From Hygrophila difformis (lineage: Eukaryota > Streptophyta > Magnoliopsida > Lamiales > Acanthaceae), in contig JAOANR010000006.1 in NCBI GenBank assembly GCA_030278955.1, forward strand, positions 50,558,915 through 50,622,914: a stretch of 64,000 bases of DNA, in the 5' to 3' direction. The notes beneath the pieces are model-generated. The model saw nothing but the letters and a program-made list of their open reading frames with translations. It made no database searches and was not told the origin of the DNA. Of the stretch, positions 42,825-54,221 are shown piece by piece. How positions within the stretch are numbered: position 1 is the stretch's first letter; every line of letters begins with the position of its first letter. The position numbers were made by a program, and so were the translations under genes.

Positions 42825-45565
42825 TGTAACGCCCCGAAAATTCAAACCTGATTTTCGCAAGCATTACCGCTGTACTAACTATCCTAAACTAGTGGCCAGC
42901 TAATTTAAAACAGCTAGTACAAGACTGAGTAAACCTAAAGTGATCATCTGATTAATCCAGTTTAATGCGGAAGCTAAAACAAATAAAACACATAAGCACA
43001 TAGGAGGTCTCACCATCATAATCAAATAAACATTCCAGCAGCTCATCCAGACTGCAAGCCTCTCAACAACATACCAATATCTCAAACAGGGCTACCAGCC
43101 CAAAGTGTAAATCACATGAGGCCACCGGCCGACAGAAAGCAGATTCTAGGCACACAGGCCTCAACTAGCATAAAATCCAAGTCATAATAAGCAATAGAGT
43201 ATCACATAATCATGTAAGATAAACATAAAAAGTCCTATATATGTGATCTCTCAATACCCCAAACCCAGTCATGCTCCAGTGCCTCCGGCAGGATCTATAA
43301 AACAGACAAAAGCAAAGGGGGTCAGTACAACGTACTGAGCAAGGCTACGTGCCGGGGAGTAAGGGAAAACAGGACCACATCTCAAGATAGTAAAAATAGG
43401 TAATAAATAAACATATTAATAACGGCAGAATATAAATAAAGCAGTTAAACACCACACCGTCCCATACCGGTGCTTCAACCACGATCATACAATTGATATA
43501 AATAAATCATCACACCGTCCCATACCGGTGCTTCAACCACAGACATACAATTTATGCACGTGATGCATGACCTAACATACACCTATCTACCCTATATGCA
43601 AATGCAATGAATATGCCTAGCCGGCAACCTAAACCCGGGCGGTATGAACCCACGGGTGAGGATATCATCAACTCCAACCCGTTATAGGGTAACATACACC
43701 ATCCCCGCAGGGACCACAGGCATCACAGCCCAATCACAGGCATAACAGCCAAATCACAGGCATCGCAGCCAAATCACAGGCATCACAGCCTAATAATCAC
43801 CCCGCAGGGCCATCGGGACTCAACAACACCGGTAAAGGCTGCCCGATCAGACATTTCCAATATGTCCATCCATTCATAATGCAATACCATGCATTATAAT
43901 AACCAGCCCAAAAGGGCCAACAGGAATAACAACCAATAATCCACCCCGCAGGGTCACCGGGACTCAACAACACCGGTAAAGGCTGCCCGATCAGTCATAA
44001 ACATCATAACAACCCATCGGGTTAATAACCGTCAATTACAATGCAATAACATGCATATGACAATACAATGATATTCAAGCACCTACACACTAGATTCGCA
44101 TGCTTCTCAACATATAAGGAATTCAATACATAGCCTACTAGGCTAAGGCATTAATGATATAATCCAATAATCCACATATACTTAATGATATCATAATTCA
44201 ACAGTTTCCCTAAGCAATTCAACAACCCCACGGGCCAAATGATTAACCCACGTTTTACCAATAACATTTGGGGAAGTCATAACAATAATTTGTGCAAAGA
44301 AAACATCATTATAGAATCAAAATCGCACAAAAAGGGGCCAAACAGGGCCCTCCTGCTCTCACGGCGCACCCACGCGCGTAAAACGTGTGACATACGCAGC
44401 CCAATACTGTAGTGATTACTGTAGCAATTACTGTAGCAAGTTACTATTGTAATTACTGTAGCGAGTTACTGCGGTAATTACTGTGGCGAATTACTGTAAC
44501 GAGTTACTGCGGTAACTACTGTAGTGAGTTACTGCGGTAATTACTGTGGCGAATTACTGTTGTAATTACTGTAGCGAGTTACTATTGTAATTACTGTAGC
44601 GAGTTACTGTGGTAATTACTGTAGCGAGCTACTGCGGTAACTACGTACTGTGCAAGTTACTGTGGTAGTTACTGTTCAAATTACCGTGGTAATTACTGTT
44701 CAAATTACCGTGGTAATTACTGTGGCAAATTACTGCAGTAACTACGCGAGTTACTGTTGTAATTACTGTAGCGAGTTACTGCGGTAATCACTGTAGCGAA
44801 TTACTGTAGCGAGTTACTGCGGTAACTTCTGTGCAAGTTACTGTGGTAGTTACTGTTCAAATTACCGTGGTAATTACTGTTCAAATTACCTTGGTAATTA
44901 CTGTGGCGAATTACTGCAGTAACTACGCGAGTTACCGCGGTAACTACTGTACATGTACTGTAGCAGTACTGTAGCAGTTACTGTAGCAGTTACTATTCAT
45001 CGTCTTCTCCGATTTTCCAATTGGTTTTTCCGGCGATTTCACCGGAATCCGACCCCCAAATACCCCCCAAACACGTAATTTAAGCAATATAATCCCTTGC
45101 CTGAAGTCTTTCAACAATAATCGACCTCCGATTCGTCGATTTAAAGCTCCAATTCGTCCAAATCTACCAAAAATTCACCAGGAACCTTAACATAAAAAAT
45201 CATCTCCAACTCACCACCAAAACCAACAAATATATGCTCAAATCGAAGAGGAGGACGAGGGGAATCACTTACCAACAATCAATTAATCGATCTTCAAGAA
45301 CACGTGATGATTCGGGTGAGTTGAAAACCTCCCATTTCTTCCCCTTCCTCTCGGCCTTTCTCTTCTCTCTTCCCGTTTCTTTTCCCTTTTTTTTTTTCCC
45401 ACAAATACAAACAAAAGACTCCTTATTACTTCCACTTGTTAATAATTATAGTAGAGCCCCCATACATTCTGAATCACATCAAATCGACCCCATCCGGACT
45501 GAAATGCAAAATAACCAATTACCAAGTTATTTAAACAGTCCAATTAATTAAATCGGGTCATTACA
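42825..45565 (-). mobile_element. Solo LTR of a Tekay/Del-like retrotransposon
   Basis: 2741 bp starting TGTAACGCCCCG, ending TCATTACA, with a perfect ACAAT target duplication (42820-42824 and 45566-45570) and no internal region. Reverse-complement phrases such as CACACCGTCCCATACCGGTG (twice) and CAGTACAACGTACTGAGC match the intact Tekay LTR. Because those phrases read on the minus strand, the LTR is in minus orientation. Unequal recombination between two LTRs is the usual origin. Confidence 0.88.
44400..44990. repeat. GTTACTGCGGTAATTACTGTAGCGA minisatellite inside the solo LTR
   Basis: About 590 bp of short degenerate units built from TTACTGTAGCGAG and TTACTGCGGTAA, with longer duplications (for example TGTGGTAGTTACTGTTCAA near 44660 and 44838). 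Also within the LTR, CCCGCAGGG...GGCTGCCCGATCAG recurs at 43801 and 43945. Confidence 0.85.
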
Positions 45566-45570
45566 ACAAT

Positions 45571-46557
45571 ATTCAAATCCCCAATCACCATTGTTAACAG
45601 CTCCCACAATCCTGCATTTTCGAAGACCAATCTTCATAGCCTCATACTTACAAATGGTTGCTCTAAACGAACCTCAATCCATATTCTACTTTTCCTTTCA
45701 GATATCTTATAACCCTCTTGGCTTCTTGGCTGCTACCATATGCACTTCACATGCCCAATTAAGAAATCTGCTCACAGCAAATTGAATATCAGGTCTTGTT
45801 GCTCACGAGGCATCAAACAACCAAGACTTTTACAAACTGATCCATTAGTAGACTTTCCCCGTCATACTTTTTTTGAAATTTTTATTCATGCTCATTGGAG
45901 TGGTTACACTTACATTTTTCCATTCGAAACCTTTTTAATATCTCCTTCAATTATTTTTGTTGACATACAAAGATTCCCTGCACTTATTGCTCCACCTCCA
46001 AGCCCAAGAAACATGACATTCATCCGAAACCATCCATTTCAAATGCTTACATCAAATCAGTTTTAAACCTCACAATATGATTTGTATCCCTCCAAGTAAT
46101 TAGCAAATCAACAACATAATATGTTTGCCGCCACTGCACAGAAATTTCTTAGACACTATTCTCATGCAGCAAACATCTAGCCATCTCCATTATACTCCTG
46201 TTTTTCCTCTCACTAACTTCATTCTGGTGAGAAGAATAGGTGACGGTGAATTAGTGCTGTGTTCCTCTTTTTGACATAAATTCATAAACTTTTGACAAGT
46301 ATATTCTCCTCCATTGTCTGATCTTATTAACTTCATAATATGTCGGTGACATTGATTCTCAAATAACCATTTAACTTTCATGAAAGCATCAAACTCACCT
46401 GAATTTTCTTTTAAAAAGTAAATTCCACACACTTGGTGAAATCATCCACAAAAATCAGAAACAACCTGCTGGCTTTGAGAAACTCTTCAGACATCGGTCA
46501 ACGTTCAAGCTTTTGAGAAGCTCGTTGGTTTGACCCTTTGAATATCAGCCTAGTTTT
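45571..46557 (-). pseudogene. Decayed copia pol fragment
   Basis: On the minus strand 46190-46432 still reads as a copia integrase piece (ENQCHRHI...KLIRSDNGGEYTCQKF) with the second catalytic Asp in SDNGG. Nearer 45680-45800 the minus strand resembles the end of copia RT (PDIQFAVSRF) with stops. Frame breaks are numerous. An intact copia element has inserted at its right side. Confidence 0.65.
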
Positions 46558-46816
46558 TGTTGGAATTTTGAATTGGGGAGAAGAGAGTTTAGATGTTATT
46601 ATTCTAAATCTCGTTCTACTTTTTTTTGCTAACATTACAAGGCTATTTATAGCCGGAAAGATTACACGCGTGATAATATAAAAACAACATTGTTGACAAA
46701 CTACGGATCCGCAATCTAATTGCAATCAAACTTAGCGGCTACTTTGACGACGACTGTGGCAGCTCTTTTTGACGACGGCGGGAGCATGCGTTGTCGGGTG
46801 AGTTTATTATTCAACA
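46558..46816 (-). repeat. 3' LTR of the copia element
   Basis: TGTTGGAATTTTG start, TTCAACA end. The polypurine tract (minus-strand AAGGGGGTGAAA) adjoins it at 46817-46830. Confidence 0.92.
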
Positions 46817-46818
46817 TT

Positions 46819-47275
46819 TCACCCCCTTAAACTCATCCTCTTGAAATCTTGGATTCCCAGTTTCTTTCGCAAATACTGGAAGGTTTCAACTTTCAATGCT
46901 TTTGTAAAAATGTCTGCAACTTGCTCACTTGAGCTGACATACTTCAGCTCCACTTCTTTTGATTTTACATGTTCCCGTATGAAGTGAAAACGGGTGTCGA
47001 TGTGTTTTGAGCGTTCATGATGCACTGGATTTTTTGCAAGGGCAATGGCAGACTTGTTGTCGACATGAATCTCGATTGCACTATCTTGTTGTATCTTCAA
47101 ATCTCCAAGCAATTTCTTCAACCAAATTGCATGACAGACGCATGCAGCAGCAGCAATATATTCTGCTTCACAAGTCGATAACGCGACAATGAGTTGCTTC
47201 TTTGATGACCAAGTGAATGCATTTCTACCGAGGTAGAACACGAACCCTGATGTGCTTTTTCGATCTTCTTTATTT
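46819..47275 (-). pseudogene. Copia RNase H, displaced by a frameshift
   Basis: RNase H with KSTSGFVFYLGR, CEAEYIAAA and HVDNKSAIALAKNP, carrying the expected acidic residues and ending in TKAL...FQYLRKKLG. It is in a different frame from the upstream RT. The break coincides with a run of four A (plus-strand T 47273-47276) just after the SDSDWAG motif, so a single-base homopolymer change is the likely cause. Confidence 0.88.
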
Positions 47276-50200
47276 TCCAGCCCAATCACTATCACTGAAT
47301 CCAACCAATTCAGTGCTTTGATTTGTAGAATATAGCATGCCATAATTGATTGTCCCTTGGATGTACTTCAAAATTCTTTTCGCAGCTTTTAAGTGTGAGG
47401 TTTTTGGTGTTTCCATGTACCTGCTAACAAGACCAACTCCAAACAAGATATCAGGTCGTGTGCAGGTTAAGTACCTCAAGCATCCCATAAGGCTTTTGTA
47501 GTAGGTTGGATTTACTGGATTTCCTTCTCCTTCTTTAGTCAATCTGGTGCCAACTTCCAGCGGTGTGTCGACACTGCAACAATCTTCCATTGAGAATTTA
47601 TTCAGGATCCCCTTTGCATATTTTTCTTGTGAGATAAAAATTCCTTCTTCATCTTGCTTGACTTCAATGCCTAGGAAGTATCGCATCAATCCCAGATCGG
47701 ACATTTCAAACTCCTTTTCCATTGATTTCTTGAACTCCTGGATCAAGGCCTTAACATTACCTGTAAAGATAATGTCATCAACATATAGACACACCAATAA
47801 AAATTCTCTAGACAGGTTTCTTTTTGCATATAGGGAGTGCTCATATGGGCACTTTACAAATCCATTTTCGATAAAGTATTTATCAATTCTTGAATTCCAA
47901 GCTCCTGGTGACTGCTTCAATCCATAGAGCGCTTTCTTCAACCTGTAGACCTTGTCTTCTTGGCCTTCAATTATGAATCCAGGTGGTTGCTCAACATAGA
48001 CAACTTCTTCAAGATTTCCATTCAGAAATGCGGATTTAACATCCATTTGATGTATCTGCCATTTCTTTTGAGCTGCTAGTGAAATGAGCAGTCTCACTGT
48101 TTCAAGCCGGGCAACTGGGGCAAAGACTTCTTCATAATCAATTCCATATCTTTGATTGTACCCTTTTGCAACAAGACGGGCTTTGTGCCTTTCAATTTCT
48201 CCTTTTGCATTTCTTTTCGTCTTGAACACCCATTTGACTCCGATTGCTCGATGTTTGTCAGGAAGTGATGTGAGCTCCCATGTATTATTCTTTTCAATGG
48301 CTTGAATTTCTTCCTCCATAGCTTTTTGCCACTTAACTTCTTTAGAGGCTTCTTGAAATGTCAATGGGTCAAGACCTGCAAATAGACAGAAATTATTGAA
48401 TTCGTCATCAATTGGCTCACTGGAGTCATATATGTCCTGGACCCTTCTTGTTCTTCTCACAATAGGACTATCATCAGAGGATTGGCTTTCAACTTCAACA
48501 TGATCAGGTACCATGTCCTCCATTTGTTGTTGTTGTTCCTTTTGCTTTTCATGTTCATCATCAAAAGGAACATGCTTGGTCTGCTCATCTTCATTCCATC
48601 TCCAAGTTTGATCCTCATTAAAGATAACATCTCTTGACATCACCACTTTGCGGGTTACAGGATTGTACAGTTTGTACCCGCTGAAATTTTCACCATAGCC
48701 AAGAAAAATGCATTTTTGGCTTTTATCTTTGAGCTTTGTACGCTTTTCTTCTGGCACTTTTGCAAAACAAATGCTTCCAAAAAATCTCAGATGATCAACT
48801 TTTGGCTTTTTCCCACTCCAGGCTTCTTCGGGAGTTATGTCTCCAATACTCCTTGTTAGGAACCTGTTCAACAAATAGACAGAACAATTTACAGCATCAC
48901 CCCAAAATTCTTTGGGAATATTTTTCTCTTTCAGCATACATCGAACCATATTCAAAATTGTTCGGTTCTTTCTTTCTGAAAGACCATTTTGTTGTGGTGT
49001 ATATGGCATCGTGAGTTGGTGTGATATCCCATGCTCTCTGCAAAAATGATCAAATTCTCGAGATGTGTATTCTCCGCCACGATCTGTTCGTAGGCACTTT
49101 AATTGGCACCCACTTTGTTTCTCAACAAGGTTTTTAAATTCCTTGAATTTAGAGAAAACTTCACTTTTTTCTTTCATCATATAGACCCATGTTTTTCCAC
49201 TGTAGTCATCTGTGAAGGTGAGAAAATACATGTTTCCACCAATAGAAACTGGAGTAATTGGTCCACAAACATCAGAATGTACTAGCTCAAGTCGCGATCT
49301 AGCTCTTCTCGTGCCATACTTCTTGAAGGTGTGTCGATGTTGTTTTCCCATGACACAAACCTCACAAACATCGTTGGAGGATTCAATCTGCGGCAGTCCT
49401 ATCACAATATTCTTTCTTTGCAACAATTTCAATGCATCAAAATTAAGATGCCCATACCGGAGATGCCATAACTTGTCGCTATCAACAGTGGTTGCCTTCA
49501 AGCATTTTGAGTCATCTATAGTGAGCTTCAAGGGAAACATTCTGTTCGTCGTCATCTTGACATGTGTGATCAACCTGTTATTCTTATCTCGCAAACTAAG
49601 AGCCAAATTTTTCATTTGGATTTCATATCCCTTTTCCAACAATTGGCCAACACTTAGCAGATTACTTTTAATTTCAGGTACATAATAAACATCAGAAATG
49701 CATAGATGTTTTCCATTATGTAACTCAAAGGTAATATCTCCTTTACCTTCAATTGGCCTTTTCGACAGGTCACCGAATGTGATATTGCCCATTCGTCTTT
49801 CATCAAGCTTGGAAAAGAATTCCTTTCTTCCGCACATATGGTTTGATGCACCTGTATCCATGTACCATGTGACCGTTTGAGGTGGCTCTAGTTCTTTGCA
49901 AGACATTAATACAACTGGACCATCCTTCTCTTCTTTATCAATGAGATTCGCCTTCTCATCTTTGTTATTGTCTGCATTGTACCAACATTCATTAGCGAAA
50001 TGACCAAATTTCTTACATACTCGGCATTGAACTTCTGATTTGTCAAATCTTCCAAATTTTCTGCCATGTCTGCGACCACGGGCTCGGAATTGTCCTCGAC
50101 CTCGATAGGTATTTTGGCCACGTTCATTTCCTCCATTGTTTTTGCCATTATGTTCGATTCTGATCGTAGCGACTATTGACTCGGCCATCTCTTCCTCTTT

Positions 50201-50323
50201 GTGCCTGAAAACGTCCATGTTGTGGACTTCCTCTAACTGCATTATTTTTTTTGAACGACAGTTTCGTCTGCAGTGCTTGCTCCAAGGATTGTTCGTCTCC
50301 CCTTTTGAAGAGTCGATGCTCAT
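47270..50323 (-). CDS. pol: Copia pol: zinc knuckle, protease, integrase, reverse transcriptase
   Basis: Open over 1017 codons. In order: CCHC knuckle ([14 protein letters not shown]) near residue 100; protease with [10 protein letters not shown] near 155; integrase with HLRYGHLN zinc region, [16 protein letters not shown] and SERKNR as D, D, E; copia GKKP and GYS.GY motifs; RT with [21 protein letters not shown] and YVDD at residues 847-850, ending at the first RNase H motif. The N-terminal 60 or so residues overlap gag in another frame and are not real protein; the true junction with gag is near 50150. Confidence 0.92.
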   Translation of the reverse strand: MSIDSSKGETNNPWSKHCRRNCRSKKIMQLEEVHNMDVFRHKEEEMAESIVATIRIEHNGKNNGGNERGQNTYRGRGQFRARGRRHGRKFGRFDKSEVQCRVCKKFGHFANECWYNADNNKDEKANLIDKEEKDGPVVLMSCKELEPPQTVTWYMDTGASNHMCGRKEFFSKLDERRMGNITFGDLSKRPIEGKGDITFELHNGKHLCISDVYYVPEIKSNLLSVGQLLEKGYEIQMKNLALSLRDKNNRLITHVKMTTNRMFPLKLTIDDSKCLKATTVDSDKLWHLRYGHLNFDALKLLQRKNIVIGLPQIESSNDVCEVCVMGKQHRHTFKKYGTRRARSRLELVHSDVCGPITPVSIGGNMYFLTFTDDYSGKTWVYMMKEKSEVFSKFKEFKNLVEKQSGCQLKCLRTDRGGEYTSREFDHFCREHGISHQLTMPYTPQQNGLSERKNRTILNMVRCMLKEKNIPKEFWGDAVNCSVYLLNRFLTRSIGDITPEEAWSGKKPKVDHLRFFGSICFAKVPEEKRTKLKDKSQKCIFLGYGENFSGYKLYNPVTRKVVMSRDVIFNEDQTWRWNEDEQTKHVPFDDEHEKQKEQQQQMEDMVPDHVEVESQSSDDSPIVRRTRRVQDIYDSSEPIDDEFNNFCLFAGLDPLTFQEASKEVKWQKAMEEEIQAIEKNNTWELTSLPDKHRAIGVKWVFKTKRNAKGEIERHKARLVAKGYNQRYGIDYEEVFAPVARLETVRLLISLAAQKKWQIHQMDVKSAFLNGNLEEVVYVEQPPGFIIEGQEDKVYRLKKALYGLKQSPGAWNSRIDKYFIENGFVKCPYEHSLYAKRNLSREFLLVCLYVDDIIFTGNVKALIQEFKKSMEKEFEMSDLGLMRYFLGIEVKQDEEGIFISQEKYAKGILNKFSMEDCCSVDTPLEVGTRLTKEGEGNPVNPTYYKSLMGCLRYLTCTRPDILFGVGLVSRYMETPKTSHLKAAKRILKYIQGTINYGMLYSTNQSTELVGFSDSDWAGK

Positions 50324-50903
50324 GGGCTTGTAAAGAGCCCATTAATTCTTCAATTGTCATTGCCTCGAGATTTTTTGATTCTTCGATGGCAACAACGATA
50401 AAGTTGAATTTTGGGTCTAGGGACCTCAAGATCTTCTCCACAACACGAACATCTTTGATCTCCTCGCCATTTTGTCCCATTTGATGAACAACGGAAATTA
50501 CTCTAGAGAAGTAATCTGAGACGGCTTCTGATCTGCTTTGTTGTAGAGTTTCAAATTGGGCTCTCAAAGATTGGAGCCGGATCTTCTTCACTTTATCTAC
50601 TCCATCGTGGGATTTCTTTAATATTTCCCAAGCATCCTTCGATGTTTTTGCAGTAGAAATCAACTCAAATGTGGCTTTATCTACGCCTTGATATATTGTG
50701 AACAAGGCTTTTTTCTCCTTTTTCTTTATCTTCTTCAATTGATCGTCATCTTCTATTCTTGATGTCAACTCTGCAAAATCTGCTTCCACCATATCCCAGA
50801 CATCAAGGGATCCGAGCAAGGCTTCCATTTGGATACTCCACATTCTGTAATTTTCTTTTGTTAATTTGGGCACCTGTGATTGAAGAGAACTGGTTGATGC
50901 CAT
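50148..50903 (-). CDS. gag: Copia gag
   Basis: 251 residues from ATG 50903 ([14 protein letters not shown]). It contains the UBN2-type copia gag: [18 protein letters not shown], then W..L...[36 protein letters not shown] and [16 protein letters not shown]. The frame stops at 50148 where the polyprotein should pass into the zinc knuckle, which is found in another frame; a one-base change near 50150-50160 is likely. Forms the particle. Confidence 0.88.
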   Translation of the reverse strand: MASTSSLQSQVPKLTKENYRMWSIQMEALLGSLDVWDMVEADFAELTSRIEDDDQLKKIKKKEKKALFTIYQGVDKATFELISTAKTSKDAWEILKKSHDGVDKVKKIRLQSLRAQFETLQQSRSEAVSDYFSRVISVVHQMGQNGEEIKDVRVVEKILRSLDPKFNFIVVAIEESKNLEAMTIEELMGSLQAHEHRLFKRGDEQSLEQALQTKLSFKKNNAVRGSPQHGRFQAQRGRDGRVNSRYDQNRT

Positions 50904-51617
50904 TGTGAACAATATCTCCAATAATTCCAAAATAATTGATATGAATTATTTCGGACTTGGTCGAAGACTCTACAATTTTTTCAGCTCCAAAACTTCTTCT
51001 TGTACTGTAACAATCAATTTTGCACCAATATTTGAATGATGGCAGGACCTCCTTTAGCACAGTGCACGGCTTCCAATTTTTTAATTCTTCGTCTGACTCA
51101 AAATTGAGCAACTAAAAAATGTGCAATTAATTTCCACCAACCGAGTGTCCCACATCAATAAAGTCTGGACTCTCTTCAATTTTTGAAACAGTGGATCACT
51201 TGAATACATCAATTAATTGCACTTATACTCACACTCAGCAGGAGAGACCAGCAGCATATATTGAGTAGATCAAAGCTGTAACAGATCGGCACAGCGGCGG
51301 GAGCTGAGCAACAGCGGCGGCAGCGCAAGGCTGGAGGGTGGTGGTTCTCACGGAGGAGCAGGAACAGCTTGAGGCTGCTGGGCGGCGCTTGGAGCAGGTT
51401 GCTGGGCTACAGCAGATCGGTGACAGTTGTGGCGTTGAAGAGGAGCAGCGACGGCGCTGACTCGTCGGACGTGTGGGCTGCAACTGGTGGTGGCAGCGGG
51501 CGGCATTGGGAGGTGCGGAGAAGCTGCTGGGCAGCAGCTCAACGGTGAGCAGATTCAAGTCTTTTAAGTTTGAGTGTTTATACTCAAGTTATTTTTTGCT
51601 CTGAGTTTGATCGCTCA
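50904..51617 (-). other. 5' leader of the copia element
   Basis: About 700 bp between primer site and gag. 51240-51545 is GC-rich with CAGCAGCGGCGG-type low complexity, giving spurious frames. No gene supported. Confidence 0.6.
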
Positions 51618-51630
51618 GGCTCTGATACCA
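51618..51630 (-). other. tRNA-iMet primer-binding site of the copia element
   Basis: Minus-strand TGGTATCAGAGCC four bases inside the 5' LTR. Confidence 0.92.
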
Positions 51631-51634
51631 ATTC

Positions 51635-51893
51635 TGTTGGAATTTTGAATTGGGGAGAAGAGAGTTTAGATGTTATTATTCTAAATCTCGTTCTATTTTG
51701 TTTTGCTAACATTACAAGGCTATTTATAGCCGGAAAGATTACACGCGTGATAATATAAAAACAACATTGTTGACAAACTACGGATCCGCAATCTAATTGC
51801 AATCAAACTTAGCGGCTACTTTGACGACGGCTGTGGCAGCTCTTTTTGACGACGGCGGGAGCATGCGTTGTCGGGTGAGTTTATTATTCAACA
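51635..51893 (-). repeat. 5' LTR of the copia element
   Basis: 259 bp, differing from the 3' LTR at TCTATTTTG against TCTACTTTT and GACGGCTG against GACGACTG. Confidence 0.92.
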
Positions 51894-52084
51894 GTTTTTT
51901 CGCCAAGACTCTACACTGTGAATCTCCTCCAGCGTGCAGCTAATCCATATACACCATTTTCTTTTATATGTATTTCTTCTTATTTTTGTTTAGCTTAATG
52001 CCTCTCTTTTCTCATGCGTATGCCTTCTACAAGTTGGAGCTGGTATTGTATTATTTAGGAGAAACTACCGTCTCCATCCGGTAT

Positions 52085-52914
52085 GACAAAAGCAAACCCG
52101 ACTCTCCCTGAATTTCCGACCATATGTATGAATAATCGCACCCGATCTCTTTTGGGATTTCAATTGATAAGCAACGACAGTCTGGTGCAGCAACCTCCTC
52201 AAAGTACGCATGCGCCAAATTAAGAATCACCCATACACTCACATTAGAAGCCCGACCCGTCTCTCCATCCCATGGTGACAATGTGTTGAAATAAAAAAAA
52301 AAATTCTTACAATGAAAGGAGAAAATATAATTATATATAATAATTAATTTCTCTTGAAAAATACTTCAGTAGACTATGATGATGACGACGACGACGGATC
52401 GCCTTTATTTAACTTTTTTTAACCACAAAAATAAATGAACTCAGCACAAGACACCATTGATGTAATACGCATATGAAATCCCAACATTAGTTCCTTGTAG
52501 TAAAAAATAATATATATTGAAAATAAATTATTGTTCGGAAACCACATCAATTTGAGATTATTGATGTCGGGGGCGAAACCGCGGGATAACCGGCCGTCGC
52601 GACAACAAGTTGTCACATATTTCGGGAAATTTCCTTCCTTCTTTCTCGATTATTCTTTCGTGGATTCGGTTGGGATTATTTCCTAAATTAAATTATGAGA
52701 ATTTTCCACGTACATATATTTGCTACATCACATTTTTCTATTACAAAACATGCACATTTTTCTATTACAAAACATGCAATGAGATCACATCCTCAATATG
52801 CAGTAATCCAATCCGCACTGTGAGAAGAGAATACATAATAGAATATTGAACCGTATTCTACTATTGAACGTCGATTTGCCTTGTTAAACCAAGTGATCAA
52901 CAATCAACATAAAA
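52085..52914. repeat. Dispersed low-copy repeat, copy C, first part
   Basis: Matches copies A and D in order: ATGTATGAATAATCGCAC, CGCATGCGCCA, TTCAGTAGACTATGATGATGAC, ACCACATCAATTTG, CGATTATTCTTTCGTGG and AAATATCCGGTGGTAAA. Interrupted by the SINE at 52933; continues at 61276-61590 with the AT-rich tail in the same orientation as copy A. Confidence 0.75.
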
Positions 52915-53413
52915 TATCCGGTGGTAAATTTTTTTTAGGTAAATACCAGGGTATCCCCAGGCCAGTGGCGGAGCCACTTGTGTCAATGGGGGGCCATGGC
53001 CCCCCCCCAAATTTTTATATTAGTGTATTATTATAATGGTAAAAAAATATGTGTATATATTAATTATGGTAAAATTTAAATGTGGCCCCCCCCAAAATTT
53101 TTTTTAGATTTGTATAATATTGATTGAGGTAATAAATTGGGATTCTATTACCTTAAAAATTTTCATAACCTTAATTATCTAGCACTATATTTTGAAAAGT
53201 AAACTTAAATTTTCATAATCTTATTTATCTAGCACTATATTTTCATAACTAATCGGGAAGCTCATCCGTATTTGACTAAGGAAAAAGATTGAATTTTGAA
53301 ACTCTTCAAGCCACCACCTTCGCTACTCATCGATCCTCGTTGTCCTGCGCAAGTCTGCAAGTCTACAAGTAAGTTATTCTAATCTCAATTCTAAATTATT
53401 CTATATTTCAATT

Positions 53414-54168
53414 TGTTAACCCAACAAAATTTATATTATAGCCCGTCCAAATTTACATGACCCAGTCCGTAAAAATATATCCAGAGGCCCAGTCCGTGAA
53501 AATATATCCGGAAGAGAGGACGCGTCTTCAGGTCAGTAAAAATATATCCGGAGGCCTAGTCCGTGAAAATATATCCGGAAAAAAGAACACACTTCCAAAA
53601 GGCCCAATCTATTTTTCTTGGCCCGGTCCAATTCAAGATTTATCCAGATAATAACCAGAGCTGCCAATCAAAGCCATCCGCGTGCTTCATGCCACCCCTG
53701 AAGTCAGGTCTCCTATGCTGCATGCGTCTCTACAGGAGGCCTCACGCTTCTCTACAGGAGACTCACACCTCTCTACAGGAGGCCTCCCGCGTCTCTACAG
53801 GAGGCCTCCCACGGCTATACAGGAGGCTCACGCCTCTCTACAGGAGGCCTCCCGCGTCTCTACAGGAGGCCTCCCGTGGCTCTACAGGAGGAGGTTTCCT
53901 CCTATAAAAGGAGGAAGGGAGGCACTCGAGAAGGGCACCCATCACACAACTCCCTCAGAGGATTTCATTCTGCATTTTTTCATCCTGCACTTGTTTTATT
54001 CTGCAGTTCAATTCCTGCTTTTACATTCCTGCAAAATTTTCCATTCCTTTACAGCTTTCTTATTTTCGTGTATTTTCTTTCTGCAATTCTTGTAATCCTT
54101 TTGATACTCATAAATCAAAAAAGAGGTTTCTCCCTCAAATATTGTCCAATCAAAATTCTCGGTTAACA
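53414..54168 (+). repeat. 5' LTR of the gag-only element
   Basis: Contains four GTCCGTGAAAATATATCCGG repeats (53465-53580), eight or so CTCTACAGGAGGCCTCCCG repeats (53730-53890) and a TATA box in CCTATAAAAGG at 53902-53912, likely the promoter. Confidence 0.92.
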
Positions 54169-54170
54169 AA

Positions 54171-54188
54171 TTGGCACGCCCAGTGGGA
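54171..54188 (+). other. Primer-binding site of the gag-only element
   Basis: TTGGCACGCCCAGTGGGA two bases after the LTR, similar in type to sites of Tat elements; tRNA not identified. Confidence 0.7.
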
Positions 54189-54221
54189 CACGAAGTGGAA
54201 ACCATATCCGCTTGAAAGTGT

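Larger units (their letters stand above)
46558..51893 (-). mobile_element. Ty1/copia LTR retrotransposon, nearly complete
   Basis: 5336 bp with 259-bp LTRs, a GTTTT target duplication (46553-46557 and 51894-51898), tRNA-Met primer site, gag-pol with protease-integrase-RT-RNase H in copia order, and polypurine tract. LTRs differ at about three positions. Short LTRs and gag type suggest a Tork- or Ale-like lineage. Two frame breaks make this copy non-autonomous as it stands. Confidence 0.92.

Noticed and set aside
51235..51558. 107-codon minus-strand Ser/Pro/Ala-rich frame in the copia leader
   Set aside because: Low-complexity leader sequence ahead of gag; no domain.
53457..54166. Frames repeated identically at 57253-57962
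   Set aside because: They lie within the two LTRs and come from short tandem repeats.
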